Source: a virus | DNA: 56,802 nucleotides | IMG/VR virus record: IMGVR_UViG_3300042446_001034 | Span: 1-56,802 of that record | Strand: one strand, 5' to 3' | Shown: in pieces, positions 1 through 8,339 of the stretch | Layout: every line of letters begins with the position of its first letter | Numbering within the stretch: position 1 is the stretch's first letter | The notes under the pieces: model-generated | What the model saw: only the letters and a program-made list of their open reading frames with translations | Told to the model about the DNA's origin: nothing | Databases searched by the model: none | Translations under genes and position numbers: made by a program

Positions 1-451
1 TTTTCTTTTCCATGTCATGATCATCCATGTCATGGTCACCGTCGTCATCTTGATCTAGAGTTTTGATCAAGGGTTTTTCATCTGCGTGATCTTTTTCGTG
101 TGCATCAAGATCTCCGCTGTTATCATAGTCGCTGTCCATGTCTGGCAGCATTTTCAATGGAGGTAGTCCGCCCATAGCGCCTCCCATAGGCTTGTCCATA
201 GGTTCGATGCTGATAGAATTCATCGGTGCTGGCTGATTAATCATGTCTGGATTAACTTTGGTCATCAGCTTCATTAGTTCTTCGATGTTGTCCATGCCTT
301 GTGCATTGAGATTTAAACTCATGCTTGGTGGCGGTGTGTCTGGTTTCTCTGGCATCGATGGCATGCTCATTGGCATAGGTGAGTCACCACAGGCTTCTGT
401 GGCGGGCCTGTCTAATTCCTGCATTTTTGCCATTAGTTCTTGAAAGTTCAT
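1..451 (-). CDS. Uncharacterised acidic, Met/Pro-rich protein (C-terminus beyond left edge)
   Basis: The frame opens at an ATG at 451 and stays open to the window edge, so at least 150 residues are present and the C-terminus is missing. It follows the upstream gene by 2 nt and has an AAAGGAAA Shine-Dalgarno sequence. The N-terminus (MNFQELMAKMQELDRP) looks helical. The middle is rich in Met and Pro, and the visible end is a run of Asp/His/Glu/Lys typical of a disordered acidic tail. I see no enzymatic motif. The place downstream of small-terminase-like and head-completion genes suggests a structural or head-assembly role, which is an inference only. Confidence 0.7.
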   Translation of the reverse strand, partial: MNFQELMAKMQELDRPATEACGDSPMPMSMPSMPEKPDTPPPSMSLNLNAQGMDNIEELMKLMTKVNPDMINQPAPMNSISIEPMDKPMGGAMGGLPPLKMLPDMDSDYDNSGDLDAHEKDHADEKPLIKTLDQDDDGDHDMDDHDMEKK

Positions 452-453
452 AG

Positions 454-1050
454 TTAATTTCCTTTGCGTGGATCTTGTTTGCCAGCGTTTGACATTGGAC
501 TCATAGATCCAGCTTTGTCTGTTTTTTGCTTGGGTATTTTATATTCAGCAGCAAATCCATCTTTGGTTCTCTGCTTGGCTGTTTTGCTTAAATCTTTAAG
601 AAACCCTTTGTTAAAATCATCACCAAAATAATCTTTGTGTTTGATTTTTCCTGTGCCTTTGTCTAAATCTTGTTCATCCAACATGGCTTCACCGCTGGGT
701 TCATCGTCCAGCAATACCTGATCTGCTTCTGTAGGCTCGCCACTGTTTCTAACACGGAAACAATCTTCATCAATGCCCATGGCTTTGACATGAGTAGCAA
801 TTTCAGGCGGTGTTGTAGGATATTCGCAGATCACTTCATATATAGTAACCTGCATGTTTTCTTTGCCTGGAAAATCTAAGGGCAATTTTTGTATAGGTGT
901 TGTTGACAGCTTTTCAAAGGTCATAACCTTGCAACTGTCCAGGCGTGACTTTAGTGCTTCTTGGAATTTTTCAGGAACATCGCCCGCAACTTTGATCTTA
1001 AAGCTGTAAATTTTTTTGTTTTCGACGAGATATTCTTTAAAAGTTTTCAT
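454..1050 (-). CDS. Uncharacterised structural-type protein with KTFKEYLVEN start
   Basis: This 198-residue protein begins MKTFKEYLVEN, an N-terminal style I associate with head- or core-associated proteins of T4-like phages. Residues 10-105 look like a compact alpha/beta domain. The C-terminal third is charged and ends with a GSMSPM motif and a basic Gly/Lys tail. The start has no Shine-Dalgarno sequence; an ATAAATA box ends exactly 5 nt before the ATG. It lies in a collinear minus-strand run, directly after the gp16-like gene. Function is not recognised. Confidence 0.75.
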   Translation of the reverse strand: MKTFKEYLVENKKIYSFKIKVAGDVPEKFQEALKSRLDSCKVMTFEKLSTTPIQKLPLDFPGKENMQVTIYEVICEYPTTPPEIATHVKAMGIDEDCFRVRNSGEPTEADQVLLDDEPSGEAMLDEQDLDKGTGKIKHKDYFGDDFNKGFLKDLSKTAKQRTKDGFAAEYKIPKQKTDKAGSMSPMSNAGKQDPRKGN

Positions 1051-1055
1051 ATGAG

Positions 1056-1062
1056 TATTTAT
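1056..1062 (-). promoter_or_regulatory. Late-promoter-like box ATAAATA, 5 nt before ATG at 1050
   Basis: On the minus strand the sequence reads GCATAAATACTCATATG. The box resembles the T4 late consensus TATAAATA. If it occupies about -13 to -6 as in T4, transcription would begin at the A of the ATG. No Shine-Dalgarno sequence fits between box and start. Confidence 0.55.
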
Positions 1063-1529
1063 GCTTTTCCGCTTAATTTTTTCAGCAGTTCGTTACGGTC
1101 TGTGATCACATAACCCTGCCCATTTATTACGTTGTTGGGATCTACCCCAGCATCGTTGTCTATTTTTAGTTTTTTCAGCTGCAGATCCACAGCTTTGAGT
1201 TTCTTTTCTATCTTGTTGCTTTTGGCAGTGATAGCGTTGCCCATCATTGAGCTAGCTACTTCAAATATCCTACCCGAATATCTCACTTCTACATTCATGC
1301 CTAGATCCATGAGATCGTCATAGGCCTGTTCTGCTTTTTTGGCAAGATTATCTAGTTCTTGCTCATCAAGATTTTCTAGTTCTTGTATATGTGGCAGTGT
1401 TTGCACGATCTTTTGCACTGCTTGATACTGATCATCGAGACTGTTGATTTCTTCATGCACAGGCGGTGGTGGTGCTGCCGGTTCAGCTTGAGATTCTAAA
1501 TCAAATAGTTCTTCTAATTTTTTCGTCAT
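1059..1529 (-). CDS. 16: Terminase small subunit, gp16-like
   Basis: A 156-residue, mostly helical protein. In T4-like phages gp16 recognises concatemeric DNA and stimulates the gp17 packaging motor. The layout fits: an acidic Pro-rich N-terminus (about 1-30), a short helical region, then a long central helix pair (about 70-125). The central region runs from YDDLMDLGMNVE through ITAKSNKIEKKLKAVDLQ, a pattern like the coiled-coil oligomerisation core of gp16 proteins. Length is close to T4 gp16 (164 aa). It starts with an ATGA overlap on the methyltransferase gene. The partner gp17 is not in the window. Assignment rests on pattern and neighbourhood, so it could be another helical head protein. 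Confidence 0.6.
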   Translation of the reverse strand: MTKKLEELFDLESQAEPAAPPPPVHEEINSLDDQYQAVQKIVQTLPHIQELENLDEQELDNLAKKAEQAYDDLMDLGMNVEVRYSGRIFEVASSMMGNAITAKSNKIEKKLKAVDLQLKKLKIDNDAGVDPNNVINGQGYVITDRNELLKKLSGKA

Positions 1530-2104
1530 ATCATACTTATCTGTGTTTTAACCCAGTCTCTATATTCTACAGTTTTAAATTCTATATCTTTATTCACATA
1601 CCAGGTTTCAAAATGACATTCACCTGTCCAAGATTTTCTTCTTCTAGTAGCAAATACGTTATTTACTGCAACTCTGTAGCCTTTACTATCTAAATATTCT
1701 TTTGCAGAATTACATGTTTCCAAAAATCCTTTTTCTTCTCGCCAATAATCGTCATGTTCAAAAGTAATACAGTCAAAAACAATACCCTGATCGATTACAT
1801 TTTTGAGCACCTGCAATGTTAATTCTGGAGGATTAATGTCACAACTCAAATATCCCATTCGATCTTTTAAATTATACTTATAATTAACTGCGTCTGTATA
1901 ATAGCAAGAATTACTTCTGATATTGTTCCAATCTTCTTTAAAATCTGTATTAAGTTCTAAACTAATACCAGTCCAACCCTGTTTTTCTAACAAAAAAGTA
2001 TTATTCATTTTTATAGGATCTGCTGCACCAATCTCTACATATGATTTGTGATTACATATTTGAAGCGCAAAGATATCTTGACCAACCTGTGAATAATGCA
2101 TCAT
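1526..2104 (-). CDS. FkbM-type SAM-dependent methyltransferase
   Basis: This 192-residue protein opens YSQVGQDIFAL and continues YVEIGAADP (SAM-binding motif I, about residues 22-30), then NNTFLLEKQGWTGISLE. This order is characteristic of the FkbM/Methyltransf_21 family, which typically O-methylates sugars or small molecules. A later FDCITFEHDDYW segment (about 110-122) replaces the family's usual acidic motif. It is linked by ATGA overlaps on both sides, to gp4 upstream and the gp16-like gene downstream, so it should be translationally coupled to head genes. The substrate is unknown; a virion or host glycan is possible given the sugar genes elsewhere in the window. Confidence 0.75.
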   Translation of the reverse strand: MMHYSQVGQDIFALQICNHKSYVEIGAADPIKMNNTFLLEKQGWTGISLELNTDFKEDWNNIRSNSCYYTDAVNYKYNLKDRMGYLSCDINPPELTLQVLKNVIDQGIVFDCITFEHDDYWREEKGFLETCNSAKEYLDSKGYRVAVNNVFATRRRKSWTGECHFETWYVNKDIEFKTVEYRDWVKTQISMI

Positions 2105-2541
2105 TTTCTTTTTGATCCTTGATGGAAAATATCACCTTCGTTGACTACCCTAAATCTTAGTCCCTGCTGCTTGCACCAAGCTGTAGCAGCCTCCCATTTG
2201 GCCATATTTTTGATATACTGTTCTTGATTGTATCTGCTTTTTCCTACCGATTCTCTTAGGGTTTGACTCTGCGGTTTCACCTCAACGACTTCTGCATGCT
2301 TCTTGCCAGTTTTGTCTTTGTAGACCACAAAGAAATCAGGCACATATATTGTGTATTTGCCAGTCAAGGGATCTCTATACGGTATCTGTATGCTTTCGCT
2401 GGCCCAATTTTCTACACCTTGATGCTCATCCAACATGCGCATGAACACAAATTCCCATGAACTACGAGCCAATGGTGTTTTCTTGCCAACATACTTGGCA
2501 GGGTTTTTCATTTCAAATCGTCCCTGTGCGAATTTAGACAT
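2101..2541 (-). CDS. 4: Head completion protein gp4 (gp50/gp4-like), PD-(D/E)XK nuclease fold
   Basis: The protein is 146 residues, close to T4 gp4 (150 aa), which completes DNA-filled heads before tail attachment. The family pattern is clear: MKNPAKYVG near residue 11, SSWEFVFM around 27-34, NWASESIQIPY around 45-55, and a nuclease-like core with PD (68-69) and an EVK triad (87-89). E30, D69, E87 and K89 match a PD-(D/E)XK active-site layout. Its start overlaps the preceding stop as TAATG, and its stop overlaps the methyltransferase start as ATGA. Confidence 0.85.
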   Translation of the reverse strand: MSKFAQGRFEMKNPAKYVGKKTPLARSSWEFVFMRMLDEHQGVENWASESIQIPYRDPLTGKYTIYVPDFFVVYKDKTGKKHAEVVEVKPQSQTLRESVGKSRYNQEQYIKNMAKWEAATAWCKQQGLRFRVVNEGDIFHQGSKRK

Positions 2542-2906
2542 TAGGCAGCGATATTTCTAGTCTTATTGGTATTGACGTTTTGAGTTCTATATCCCAATAT
2601 AGATGTAGGCACGCGATTGTTGTTGAGTATTTCTGCAACTATCTGGCTCAGTGAAACTCCTGGAAAATTCTTTAGTGTATCTAAGATTTGAAAAATAGGT
2701 GTGTTGTCGAGCTTGGCCTGTCTTAGTACCACTGCTGCAGAAGTTGAGGCAGCATCGAGATCAAATCCAGCCTGTTGGAAAAAGCTCACAGCAGCGGCGA
2801 CATCGTTGGAGGGAAACTCTAGAGCAGATTCGCCATAGTTTTCAAAATATAGTTTGGTCGCTGCTGCGCTGTCTTCAATAGGTTGTGCTGGTAAATTAGT
2901 AGCCAT
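2541..2906 (-). CDS. Conserved virion structural protein of T4-like phages
   Basis: A 121-residue protein beginning MATNLPAQPIEDSAAAT, with FENYGESALEFPSNDV at about 26-41 and a C-terminal IVAEILNNNRVPTS motif. Small proteins of this pattern recur next to tail-tube genes in aquatic T4-like phages as structural proteins of unknown role; this is from memory rather than a search. It sits 2 nt after the tube-like gene and overlaps the gp4 gene as TAATG, so all three should be co-expressed. Confidence 0.65.
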   Translation of the reverse strand: MATNLPAQPIEDSAAATKLYFENYGESALEFPSNDVAAAVSFFQQAGFDLDAASTSAAVVLRQAKLDNTPIFQILDTLKNFPGVSLSQIVAEILNNNRVPTSILGYRTQNVNTNKTRNIAA

Positions 2907-2908
2907 GA

Positions 2909-3997
2909 TTAATTACCTGTGATATTGCGTTGTCTAGCGTTGGTTGTGGATTCTGTAGTAGCACTTTTAGGAAACACTGTTCCGACAACTCCGCTGACTT
3001 TATCAATTGCTGTTGAAATATTTCCTGGGTTACTTAATATGTTAATGGCTTCGCTGGCTAATTGCTCTTTGCTGAGACTTTTGAAATTTTTGTAGGTGTT
3101 AAAAGTCTTGGCCAAGGTGCCTATAAAACCTCCGGGTGTATCAAACGCTGCTCCGTTACCAATACTGCCAAAAATCTGATCAAGGCCATCTAGTACACCA
3201 CCCTCTCCTGTGAGTGTAGAAACACCACCTCCTGCCACACTCAGTGGACTTGGAACAGTGTCATAGTGCAAGGTTGCAAATCCTTTAGGTGTTCCCACAG
3301 ATACATTGCCTGTGCTGTATCGCACAGCTTCGTATTCTAGAGTCATTTGACTTTCGTTGAATTCACCAGCTGAATAATCCATGCCGCCATGGCTCCATGA
3401 TTTAATTCGAGGATTTACTAATGTGTAACCAACAAATCTTCTACGACTCATGGTATAGATAGTTACAGATTTAAAAAAATCCACGCTCTTGTCATTGTCT
3501 AGGCCATATCGAAAATTGTCTTTGTTAGTACCAGTGGGTCTATAATGATTGGATTCGTAGGCAGCGTTGGGATTATGCCTATCGCCGATGTAGTAGCCAT
3601 AATACAAGGCCCACATGGCACTGATAACATTATTGCTGTCATCGTGCATGTTGATGTTTACTGGATCATAGTTTATCTGCTTGTATACGAGTTTTTTACG
3701 ATTGTATTGATTCATTACTACCGAATCAAAATTAAATTTAGGAAGATCAGCACTCTTGACTAATAGGCCTGCTTCGTTCTTGTGTTTGGCACTGAATGGT
3801 GACATGCCTCGCACTGAATTATCCATTTCAAAATACACGTAAAACAGAAATTTGGTCTTTGGACTGAGCCGTAGCCCGTTGTCAACGAACAATCTAGTGG
3901 CGTGACGATAATCACTCATCTGACCTTTAGGTTTGGTCACACCCTCAATCAAGCCAGAACCGAACTCTGATAGGTATCTTGTGAATTTATTTGCCAT
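2909..3997 (-). CDS. Tail-tube-like virion protein (gp19/gp54-type fold suspected)
   Basis: A 362-residue protein. Residues about 45-250 look like an elongated tube-protein domain: LVKSADLPKFNFDSV, then NRKKLVYKQINYDPVNI, then a repeated-strand region ending MTLEYEAVRYSTGNV. This order (domain wall strand, inserted helix, strand with YEAV) is seen in contractile-tail tube and tube-initiator proteins. The C-terminal 110 residues are Gly/Ser-rich with helices. It lies next to gp19, so it may be a tube initiator or cap related to gp54, but identity is inferred. The start has an ATAAATA box 5 nt upstream and no Shine-Dalgarno sequence. Confidence 0.6.
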   Translation of the reverse strand: MANKFTRYLSEFGSGLIEGVTKPKGQMSDYRHATRLFVDNGLRLSPKTKFLFYVYFEMDNSVRGMSPFSAKHKNEAGLLVKSADLPKFNFDSVVMNQYNRKKLVYKQINYDPVNINMHDDSNNVISAMWALYYGYYIGDRHNPNAAYESNHYRPTGTNKDNFRYGLDNDKSVDFFKSVTIYTMSRRRFVGYTLVNPRIKSWSHGGMDYSAGEFNESQMTLEYEAVRYSTGNVSVGTPKGFATLHYDTVPSPLSVAGGGVSTLTGEGGVLDGLDQIFGSIGNGAAFDTPGGFIGTLAKTFNTYKNFKSLSKEQLASEAINILSNPGNISTAIDKVSGVVGTVFPKSATTESTTNARQRNITGN

Positions 3998-4002
3998 ACA
4001 AA

Positions 4003-4009
4003 TATTTAT
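4003..4009 (-). promoter_or_regulatory. Late-promoter-like box ATAAATA, 5 nt before ATG at 3997
   Basis: The minus strand reads GGCATAAATATTTGTATG. It lies immediately downstream of the gp19 terminator, so it would restart transcription for the tube-like gene. The 5-nt gap leaves no ribosome-binding site. Confidence 0.55.
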
Positions 4010-4013
4010 GCCA

Positions 4014-4042
4014 CAAAAAAAGCCCGATTTTTAGTCGGGCTA
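4014..4042 (-). terminator. Rho-independent terminator after tail tube gene
   Basis: On the minus strand, AGCCCGA, a TAAAAA-type loop and TCGGGCT form a 7-bp GC-rich stem followed by a run of T. It lies 16 nt after the gp19 stop codon and just before the next late-promoter-like box, separating gp18-gp19 transcription from the downstream genes. Confidence 0.85.
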
Positions 4043-4057
4043 TTTTGAAGATTATGA

Positions 4058-4708
4058 TTAACCTTGTGCTGTAGAAGCGCCTGTAGTTGCTGCGCCAATA
4101 GTTCTGCCAACTGCTGCGCCAATGCCGCCTATTGGGCTCACTGCTGCTGCACCTGCTGCGAACTGTGATAGGTTGTCATAGACAATAGACAGAGCAACAG
4201 TCATATGCTCATTGGTGCTGTAGTTTGCATCACCATAGTCTGCATTTTGAATGAAGCATCCATATAGTTCAAATGTTTCTAAAGTGCTTGGTACTAGCAA
4301 TCCGTTACCGCCGTCAAGAACTTCTATACGTGTGGTAAATTTGTAGTCAATGCCTGAACGTGCTGACGCCTGTTCCATGAAATCGAACTGCTTCTGGATT
4401 TGTTGCCCTACCATTTTCTGAACTTGACCACTAGCATCATCACGCAGTGTTAGAGTCACTGGTTCTAGACTGTGTCGACCAGCAAGTTTGACCTTGCTGT
4501 TGTATACGTCCAGAGCCATTTCTTCAAATGATACTTTTGGTCTTGTAACGTCCTGCACCTGTTTAGTAAGTTCAGTGGCTGCGGTAACTCCAAATCCCAA
4601 CAGTGTAACTCTAAAGCGATATTTTAATTTTGGCATCAACAGCACTTGAGTGCTGCCAGCTGCGTTGGTAGTTGGAATACCAATGTTGTTAAGCGATGTA
4701 ATTGCCAT
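4058..4708 (-). CDS. 19: Tail tube protein gp19
   Basis: A 216-residue protein; T4 gp19 is 163 aa. It has the family order: N-terminal strand region with PKLKYRFRVTLLGFG (about 26-40), VTRPKVSFEEM (about 54-64), LEPVTLTLRDD (about 81-91), and a C-terminal NADYGDANYSTNEHMTVALS strand pair (about 155-175). The extra C-terminal Ala/Gly-rich tail (about 185-216) is longer than in T4. gp19 polymerises into the inner tube of the contractile tail. It lies 2 nt after the sheath gene, has an AGGAGAAA ribosome-binding site and is followed by a strong terminator. Confidence 0.9.
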   Translation of the reverse strand: MAITSLNNIGIPTTNAAGSTQVLLMPKLKYRFRVTLLGFGVTAATELTKQVQDVTRPKVSFEEMALDVYNSKVKLAGRHSLEPVTLTLRDDASGQVQKMVGQQIQKQFDFMEQASARSGIDYKFTTRIEVLDGGNGLLVPSTLETFELYGCFIQNADYGDANYSTNEHMTVALSIVYDNLSQFAAGAAAVSPIGGIGAAVGRTIGAATTGASTAQG

Positions 4709-4710
4709 TT

Positions 4711-7700
4711 TTAAATTTCTCCTGTGTTCTTGATACGCAATGGAATGTAAATGAACTCAATGGCTTTCACTGGCTCTATAGCGATATCAACATAAAGTTC
4801 GTTGCGATCGATACGAGACGGAGTGTTGTTGCTTTCATCACACACAACCGCAAAGTCGTAGATTGCTCTCAAGCCTACCAATTCCAACAATAGGCTTTCT
4901 GCCGCTTGTTTGATTTCATCTCTGGTAATCTTGTCGTTGGGTTCAAACAAATATGGACGAGCCAATTTGTTCAACTGGCTACGTAGATATACTACCAAAC
5001 GTGCTACGTTGATACGATCTAGTGCTGATGCATTTCTTGCACGAGTCTTTTGACCGTAGGCTACAAGTCCCACTCCGTTGAAGAATGGAATTGGATTAAC
5101 CTTTAGTTCATATAGTGTATCACGTTGACCTTCGTTGAGTGCTACAGTTTGGAACTCGCCTGTGGCTGCATCAATATAGCCCACTGCTGTGGCATTAGTA
5201 ATACCACCACGACGTGTGCCTGCTGGTGCAAACCATGGGAAACTGACATTATCGCTGAGTGCGATAGTTTTCAGCATCATATGACTTGCTGGAACCACTG
5301 CATTAGAACCACTTAGGTCAGTGGTAAATCCATTTGGATAGTATGTAGCCAAATATTCATCATAGGTCACAATACCGTCATCGCCGTTGTCTGTGACCAA
5401 TTCTGCATTAGTTCCCCAGTTGTTTAATGATGTAGCATCTGCAGGTAATCTCAATGGAGTATCACCTATGACAAATGCAGTGATACCTCTATCAATGTTG
5501 AGATTAACTAGATTGCTCATTGTTTCTGGATAACCTGGGCAAGCTATGATGTTGAAGTTTCTTCTTTCTTCATCACGGATTTCTTGGCTTGTATCAATCA
5601 CTGACTTCAAAGCCTGTGTAACTACCTTGCGTTGTGCTTTGCGACCAAAACTGCCTGACCCGTCTTCGTTGTTGCCTGAAGCGGTGACCCAACGATCTGG
5701 GAAGTATCCGTCCATGCTTAGACCTGCACCGCTGACAAATGCATTACCTGCCAGTGTAGCTGTGCTGGTTCTTGGGTTGTCGCCAGCTGTGTCAATGTAG
5801 TTGTTGCTGTATTTCTTGACATTACCACCACTGCGTCTTAGATTCCACAGCAGCATGCCTTTGGGATATAGTGCTGGATCTGGAGCATCTGGGTCCAAGA
5901 AATTATGTGTTACTAAATCTTCTATAGTTGCTTGTGCTGAGCTTGTACCGGTAGTGTTCCAACGAGCATCTGCAAACAACACACCTTCTTCTGTGGTTTG
6001 ATCTGTCTTGTCCACTAATTCCCAACGCAGAGTTACATCGCCGATGTCGCTTAAATTGCTGTTGTATCTATAAATTGTTGGGAAGTTTTCCAAATCTGCT
6101 GTGCTGATCCATAAGTCGCCTGATACAGTTACTCCAGCCACATATGGATTGCTGGCAGCTACTATTGGTAGGTAACCAGTTCTTAAAGTAGTGGTAGCAG
6201 CTTCATAGTAGGGTGATGTTGCGTGTCTGTAGCCCACAAAAGTATTACCGTTGTGAACCATGATGTCAACATCAGCAAAGTTTGGATTATACCACAGTTG
6301 TTGATCTCCAGGTTCGTTCAATGGAGCATCTGGGGTGGCTGCGAATCTTGGATCTGATGCAGCCAATGGTTGATAACCTGAAGCTAGATAGTCTTGTGCA
6401 GCACCTGCAGCAAGATCTTCTGCTCCCACTGCTCCACTTCCCAATGAGATATTGTAGAAGTTTTCTGTGCCTGATCTAGTCTTGAGATTGTAGGCTGTGA
6501 ACAGAGTTGACAAAGGAGTACCTGTGCCGTCGGTGAGTCTAAAATCACCGCCATCGTTGTGTGTAATAACCAGTCTGCTCTGTGTTGGTGTAACAGCTAC
6601 TACAGATGCTTCAATGTTTGTGAATCCAGCTGCATTAATAGCAGCGGCAAACTTGTCTGCATCGCTGTTGTCGCCTGTAGGCGCATTTGCTGGAACATTT
6701 GTTGATGCTAGAGAAATAGTCTTAGCAGTATCTAGAGCCAACTGACCTACTATGCTTTCGGCAAGTGTAAACTCTGTTGTAGCACCGGCAGTAAATGTAC
6801 CGCTCTTGATAATATTGCTGGTTACACTAGTGCCCTGACCGATACCAATGTGTCTATACCATACACGGAATTCAGCTGTGTTTGGTGTAGTGTCAAATCC
6901 ACTGTTTTCCTGTGCATTGCTCTGCACAAACAATGTGTCTGCTGAAATATTGGCGCCGCCGCCGCTGCGATCTAGATAAAATAGTGCTGCGTTTGTGGAA
7001 GCATAAATTGGTGCCTCTGATGCCACCCATGACTGTGTAGCAGAACTCCATTGCTTGGCTCTCCAACGAGCGCCACGATTTGGTTCTGTGGTTTTAATCC
7101 ACACAGATCCAGTAGCAACGCCTTCCACTGTAGTTACGTTGTCAGTGCGTTTGAAAGCAGGAATATCTGTGTGAGGTGTTTGTTGCAGTCTTGGACTGAT
7201 GTATTCACCTGTAGTAATACCGATAGCAGCCCATGATGCTGTGCCGTTGTCTAGCTTGATGTTACCATCTGGGCCAGTAGAATCGCCTGTTCCGCTGCCT
7301 ATTGATCTACCATCTGAATAAATGTAGAGTCTGTTAGATAATACTTTTGCAGTTACACCTGTGATAGCTGCCGAATTAATATTATCTCTAATTGTGTTTA
7401 ATGATCCTGCAGCAATTGAAGTGCTGTTTACAAACAAGGTTCCGCTGAGTGCAGCACCAGTGTATGTATTACTTACTGCTAATGGCCAGCTGGCTTTCCA
7501 CTCATTAGACCCTACCAATACCCATTCGCCAGCATCAACTGCTGTGCCACCACCTGCTACGCCACCGTTGCCTGATGACTTGTAATAGATTCTTGCTAGA
7601 TCTTCTGCTGTGCCGTAGGCACCGTCACCTTCTACTGTTTGAAATACCACTGCGTAGTCGCCGATTTGACCCACTGCAGCCTTAGGAGCATTGTTTTCAA

Positions 7701-8235
7701 TCTTGGCCGGAAAATCTGCATCTGTTAGCACCAACGGTACTTTGTTGGTAAATTTCTGTCCGCCTGCCGTTGATCCTGCGGCACTGTTCCACTCTTGGAT
7801 ACCCCAAGTTGTGGCCTGGGTGTCAATCCACCATTTGCCGTTTACAGGGTTCGCTCCCGGGGCATCTACTTCTGCTGCGAGTTGGTCTAGATCTACATCA
7901 GCTCGAACAATAAATGCCGCGTTGCTTACACCTAATAAACTGTAGGCTGCTAATAGTCCATATTCGTTGCGCTCTGAACCATGGATAGGAGTTGAACTCG
8001 CTGTCTGTTCAAAGAACGGAATTCCAAACAGATCTGTGAGATCTCGTTGACTCGTAATTTTAAATGCTTTGCCAGCATTTGCTTTGGTTGTTGCTGAAGC
8101 TGTGTTTGTACCAGCTCCGTTTGTTTTATCTTGGGCTGTAGCTACGACAATAAGAGGGACCGTACCAGGTTCTGCTGGTGTATAAAAACTCTCGTCGATT
8201 ACCGTAACTTGTACGCCTGGTGATGTTAGTGCCAT
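4711..8235 (-). CDS. 18: Tail sheath protein gp18 with large internal insertion
   Basis: The contractile sheath protein, 1174 residues against 659 in T4. The N-terminus (SPGVQVTVIDESFY, about 5-18; SAAY-type segment LLAAYSLLGVSNAAFIVRAD near 93-112) and the C-terminal third (from FNIIACPGYPETMSNLVNL near residue 897 through RPYLFEPND and FIYIPLRIKNTGEI at the end) match sheath cores. Residues about 125-800 hold Gly/Thr/Ser-rich beta domains with repeated Gly-x-Leu-Trp-Ile/Tyr motifs, probably surface domains on the sheath. A CAGGAGAA ribosome-binding site precedes the ATG, with a CTAAATA box 34 nt upstream. Confidence 0.92.
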   Translation of the reverse strand: MALTSPGVQVTVIDESFYTPAEPGTVPLIVVATAQDKTNGAGTNTASATTKANAGKAFKITSQRDLTDLFGIPFFEQTASSTPIHGSERNEYGLLAAYSLLGVSNAAFIVRADVDLDQLAAEVDAPGANPVNGKWWIDTQATTWGIQEWNSAAGSTAGGQKFTNKVPLVLTDADFPAKIENNAPKAAVGQIGDYAVVFQTVEGDGAYGTAEDLARIYYKSSGNGGVAGGGTAVDAGEWVLVGSNEWKASWPLAVSNTYTGAALSGTLFVNSTSIAAGSLNTIRDNINSAAITGVTAKVLSNRLYIYSDGRSIGSGTGDSTGPDGNIKLDNGTASWAAIGITTGEYISPRLQQTPHTDIPAFKRTDNVTTVEGVATGSVWIKTTEPNRGARWRAKQWSSATQSWVASEAPIYASTNAALFYLDRSGGGANISADTLFVQSNAQENSGFDTTPNTAEFRVWYRHIGIGQGTSVTSNIIKSGTFTAGATTEFTLAESIVGQLALDTAKTISLASTNVPANAPTGDNSDADKFAAAINAAGFTNIEASVVAVTPTQSRLVITHNDGGDFRLTDGTGTPLSTLFTAYNLKTRSGTENFYNISLGSGAVGAEDLAAGAAQDYLASGYQPLAASDPRFAATPDAPLNEPGDQQLWYNPNFADVDIMVHNGNTFVGYRHATSPYYEAATTTLRTGYLPIVAASNPYVAGVTVSGDLWISTADLENFPTIYRYNSNLSDIGDVTLRWELVDKTDQTTEEGVLFADARWNTTGTSSAQATIEDLVTHNFLDPDAPDPALYPKGMLLWNLRRSGGNVKKYSNNYIDTAGDNPRTSTATLAGNAFVSGAGLSMDGYFPDRWVTASGNNEDGSGSFGRKAQRKVVTQALKSVIDTSQEIRDEERRNFNIIACPGYPETMSNLVNLNIDRGITAFVIGDTPLRLPADATSLNNWGTNAELVTDNGDDGIVTYDEYLATYYPNGFTTDLSGSNAVVPASHMMLKTIALSDNVSFPWFAPAGTRRGGITNATAVGYIDAATGEFQTVALNEGQRDTLYELKVNPIPFFNGVGLVAYGQKTRARNASALDRINVARLVVYLRSQLNKLARPYLFEPNDKITRDEIKQAAESLLLELVGLRAIYDFAVVCDESNNTPSRIDRNELYVDIAIEPVKAIEFIYIPLRIKNTGEI

Positions 8236-8268
8236 ATCGCCTATTCTCCTGGTAATAGTTGCTCATAA

Positions 8269-8275
8269 TATTTAG
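8269..8275 (-). promoter_or_regulatory. 18: Late-promoter-like box CTAAATA upstream of tail sheath gene
   Basis: The minus strand reads GCTAAATATTATGAGC. It would give a leader of roughly 28 nt containing the CAGGAGAA ribosome-binding site of gp18, so this promoter is arranged conventionally, unlike the boxes that abut start codons. Confidence 0.55.
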
Positions 8276-8328
8276 CATTCTATTCCAAAAACAGCAAGTT
8301 AGGCGCCGAACAAAAGGGGTCTAAAAGG

Positions 8329-8335
8329 GTAAATA
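8329..8335 (+). promoter_or_regulatory. Late-promoter-like box GTAAATA, 4 nt before ATG at 8340
   Basis: The plus strand reads AAAAGGGTAAATATCAAATG. The box ends 4 nt before the ATG. An AGGG is present, but it lies about 10 nt upstream of the ATG and overlaps the box, so it would not be in an mRNA started from this box. Confidence 0.4.
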
Positions 8336-8339
8336 TCAA

